From Burkholderiaceae bacterium (GTDB taxonomy: Bacteria > Pseudomonadota > Gammaproteobacteria > Burkholderiales > Burkholderiaceae_C), in assembly GCA_023260315.1 (NCBI GenBank), contig JALQVQ010000304.1:1-6939 (forward strand): a stretch of DNA of 6,939 bases. The letters run 5' to 3'. The translations under genes and the position numbers were made by a program. The notes beneath the pieces are model-generated. The model was not told the DNA's origin, did not search any database, and saw only the letters and a list, made by a program, of their open reading frames with translations. This document shows positions 6,292-6,939 of the stretch, in pieces; the first letter of the stretch is position 1; every line of letters begins with the position of its first letter.

Positions 6292-6939
6292 TCAATATTT
6301 CGAGATGGTCTCAAGTAACTCACTGGGCTTGAGTGATCGGACGTTCACCCAAACAGCATCGGGAATCTCGTGGCGAACCAACGCGCCCACCGAGGGGCGA
6401 TTGCCGATCCATTTGACCACCGCCGGGTTGATGCCTTGTCGCTGCAATCCTGCGATGGCCGGCTTCACAGACTCAACGTCCATCGCCAACATCCAGAGCC
6501 CTTTTGGATCCACGCCTTTTAAATTAACCAGTGGTACCGGGCGCATCATGTAATAACCCAAGCGGATGACGCGCAGACCGTTGGCAATCAGCTTCTTGGC
6601 CAAGTAGCCTTGGGACTCTGCCGGCTCCAATACCAAAAACAGCTCTTTTTCTTCCTCATGGCGCATCAGTTGGTTCACCAATTCATCCATGCTGCCTGCG
6701 ATTTTGGGTACGGCGACGCTCTTGAAGTGGAACTTTGAAATATCCTTAATATGGCAGACCTCTGAGAGGCTTGTGGCCGCTTCCGCGTCAAGGGCGGCAA
6801 ACTTCAAGCGGTCTGCGCGCAACCGCAACGCCAAGCACAGCTGGTCAAAATATTCGAGGGTGTCGGGGGCATCTTGGTTGGCAACAACCAAAGTTAGCGC
6901 GGTTTTGTCCTTAACCGCATCCCAATCAGCCAGTTCCCT
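6292..6939 (-). CDS. Hypothetical protein, 5' end beyond the window, family not recognised
   Basis: The frame is open from the right edge of the window to TGA at 6294-6292, giving 216 residues of an N-terminally cut protein. A TTG at 6891-6889 could be read as a start, but the frame continues upstream as RELADWDAVKDKTALTLVVANQD with the strand-like ALTLVVAN spanning that TTG, so it is probably internal. It looks like a soluble alpha/beta protein: strands such as ELFLVLEP, LRVIRLGYYM, LWMLAMDV and DAVWVNVRSL alternate with charged helices (DELVNQLMRHEEEKE). No known catalytic motif, signal peptide or membrane segment was seen. The ending KPSELLETISKY is followed after 20 bases by the next minus-strand gene. 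Function unknown; co-transcription with that gene is likely from the spacing. Confidence 0.75.
   Translation of the reverse strand, partial: RELADWDAVKDKTALTLVVANQDAPDTLEYFDQLCLALRLRADRLKFAALDAEAATSLSEVCHIKDISKFHFKSVAVPKIAGSMDELVNQLMRHEEEKELFLVLEPAESQGYLAKKLIANGLRVIRLGYYMMRPVPLVNLKGVDPKGLWMLAMDVESVKPAIAGLQRQGINPAVVKWIGNRPSVGALVRHEIPDAVWVNVRSLKPSELLETISKY

Noticed and set aside
6889..6891. TTG as the start of the right-edge gene
   Set aside because: The frame continues upstream to the window edge and a hydrophobic strand spans the TTG, so it is most likely internal.

Overview
This is a chromosomal segment from a proteobacterium of moderate GC. A beta- or gammaproteobacterium fits best, because rluE and the MscS and CaiB/CitE/MaoC families present look proteobacterial, but the sequence gives no firm genus. 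No tRNA, rRNA, insertion sequence, CRISPR array or phage gene was seen.

Layout. Bases 1 to about 150 do not match the rest: they are 75% GC over 1-120 against 47% over 181-240. Read on the + strand they encode the start of a nitrilase-superfamily domain like that of apolipoprotein N-acyltransferase. This block interrupts a minus-strand mechanosensitive channel gene of the MscS family (starts at 968), whose recognisable protein stops at the same place. A contig-end chimera, or less likely a real recombination, is the simplest reading. Divergent from it is rluE (1021-1566), a 23S rRNA pseudouridine synthase.

The metabolic core is a compact four-gene + strand operon (1621-5759): a MaoC/HTD2-type enoyl-CoA hydratase, an acyl-CoA dehydrogenase, a CaiB/BaiF CoA-transferase and a CitE/HpcH-type lyase. 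The gene set is what is needed to take a branched C5 dicarboxylate (itaconate, mesaconate or methylsuccinate) through its CoA ester and citramalyl-CoA to pyruvate and acetyl-CoA. The same families occur together in the itaconate catabolic cluster of Pseudomonas aeruginosa and, without the dehydrogenase, in the mesaconyl-CoA branch of the 3-hydroxypropionate bicycle. The dehydrogenase lacks the usual C-terminal catalytic Glu and probably uses a Glu in another helix, as isovaleryl- and long-chain-type enzymes do. No regulator gene lies inside the window.

Convergent with the operon, and sharing a TTAA stop overlap with it, is a minus-strand pair of unrecognised genes: a 171-residue soluble protein (5756-6271) and, upstream of it, a protein truncated by the window edge (6292-6939). 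They are 20 bases apart and probably co-transcribed. The window is mostly ordinary core and catabolic DNA. The most notable points are the junction at the left end, the dehydrogenase-containing C5-dicarboxylate operon and the unknown gene pair.
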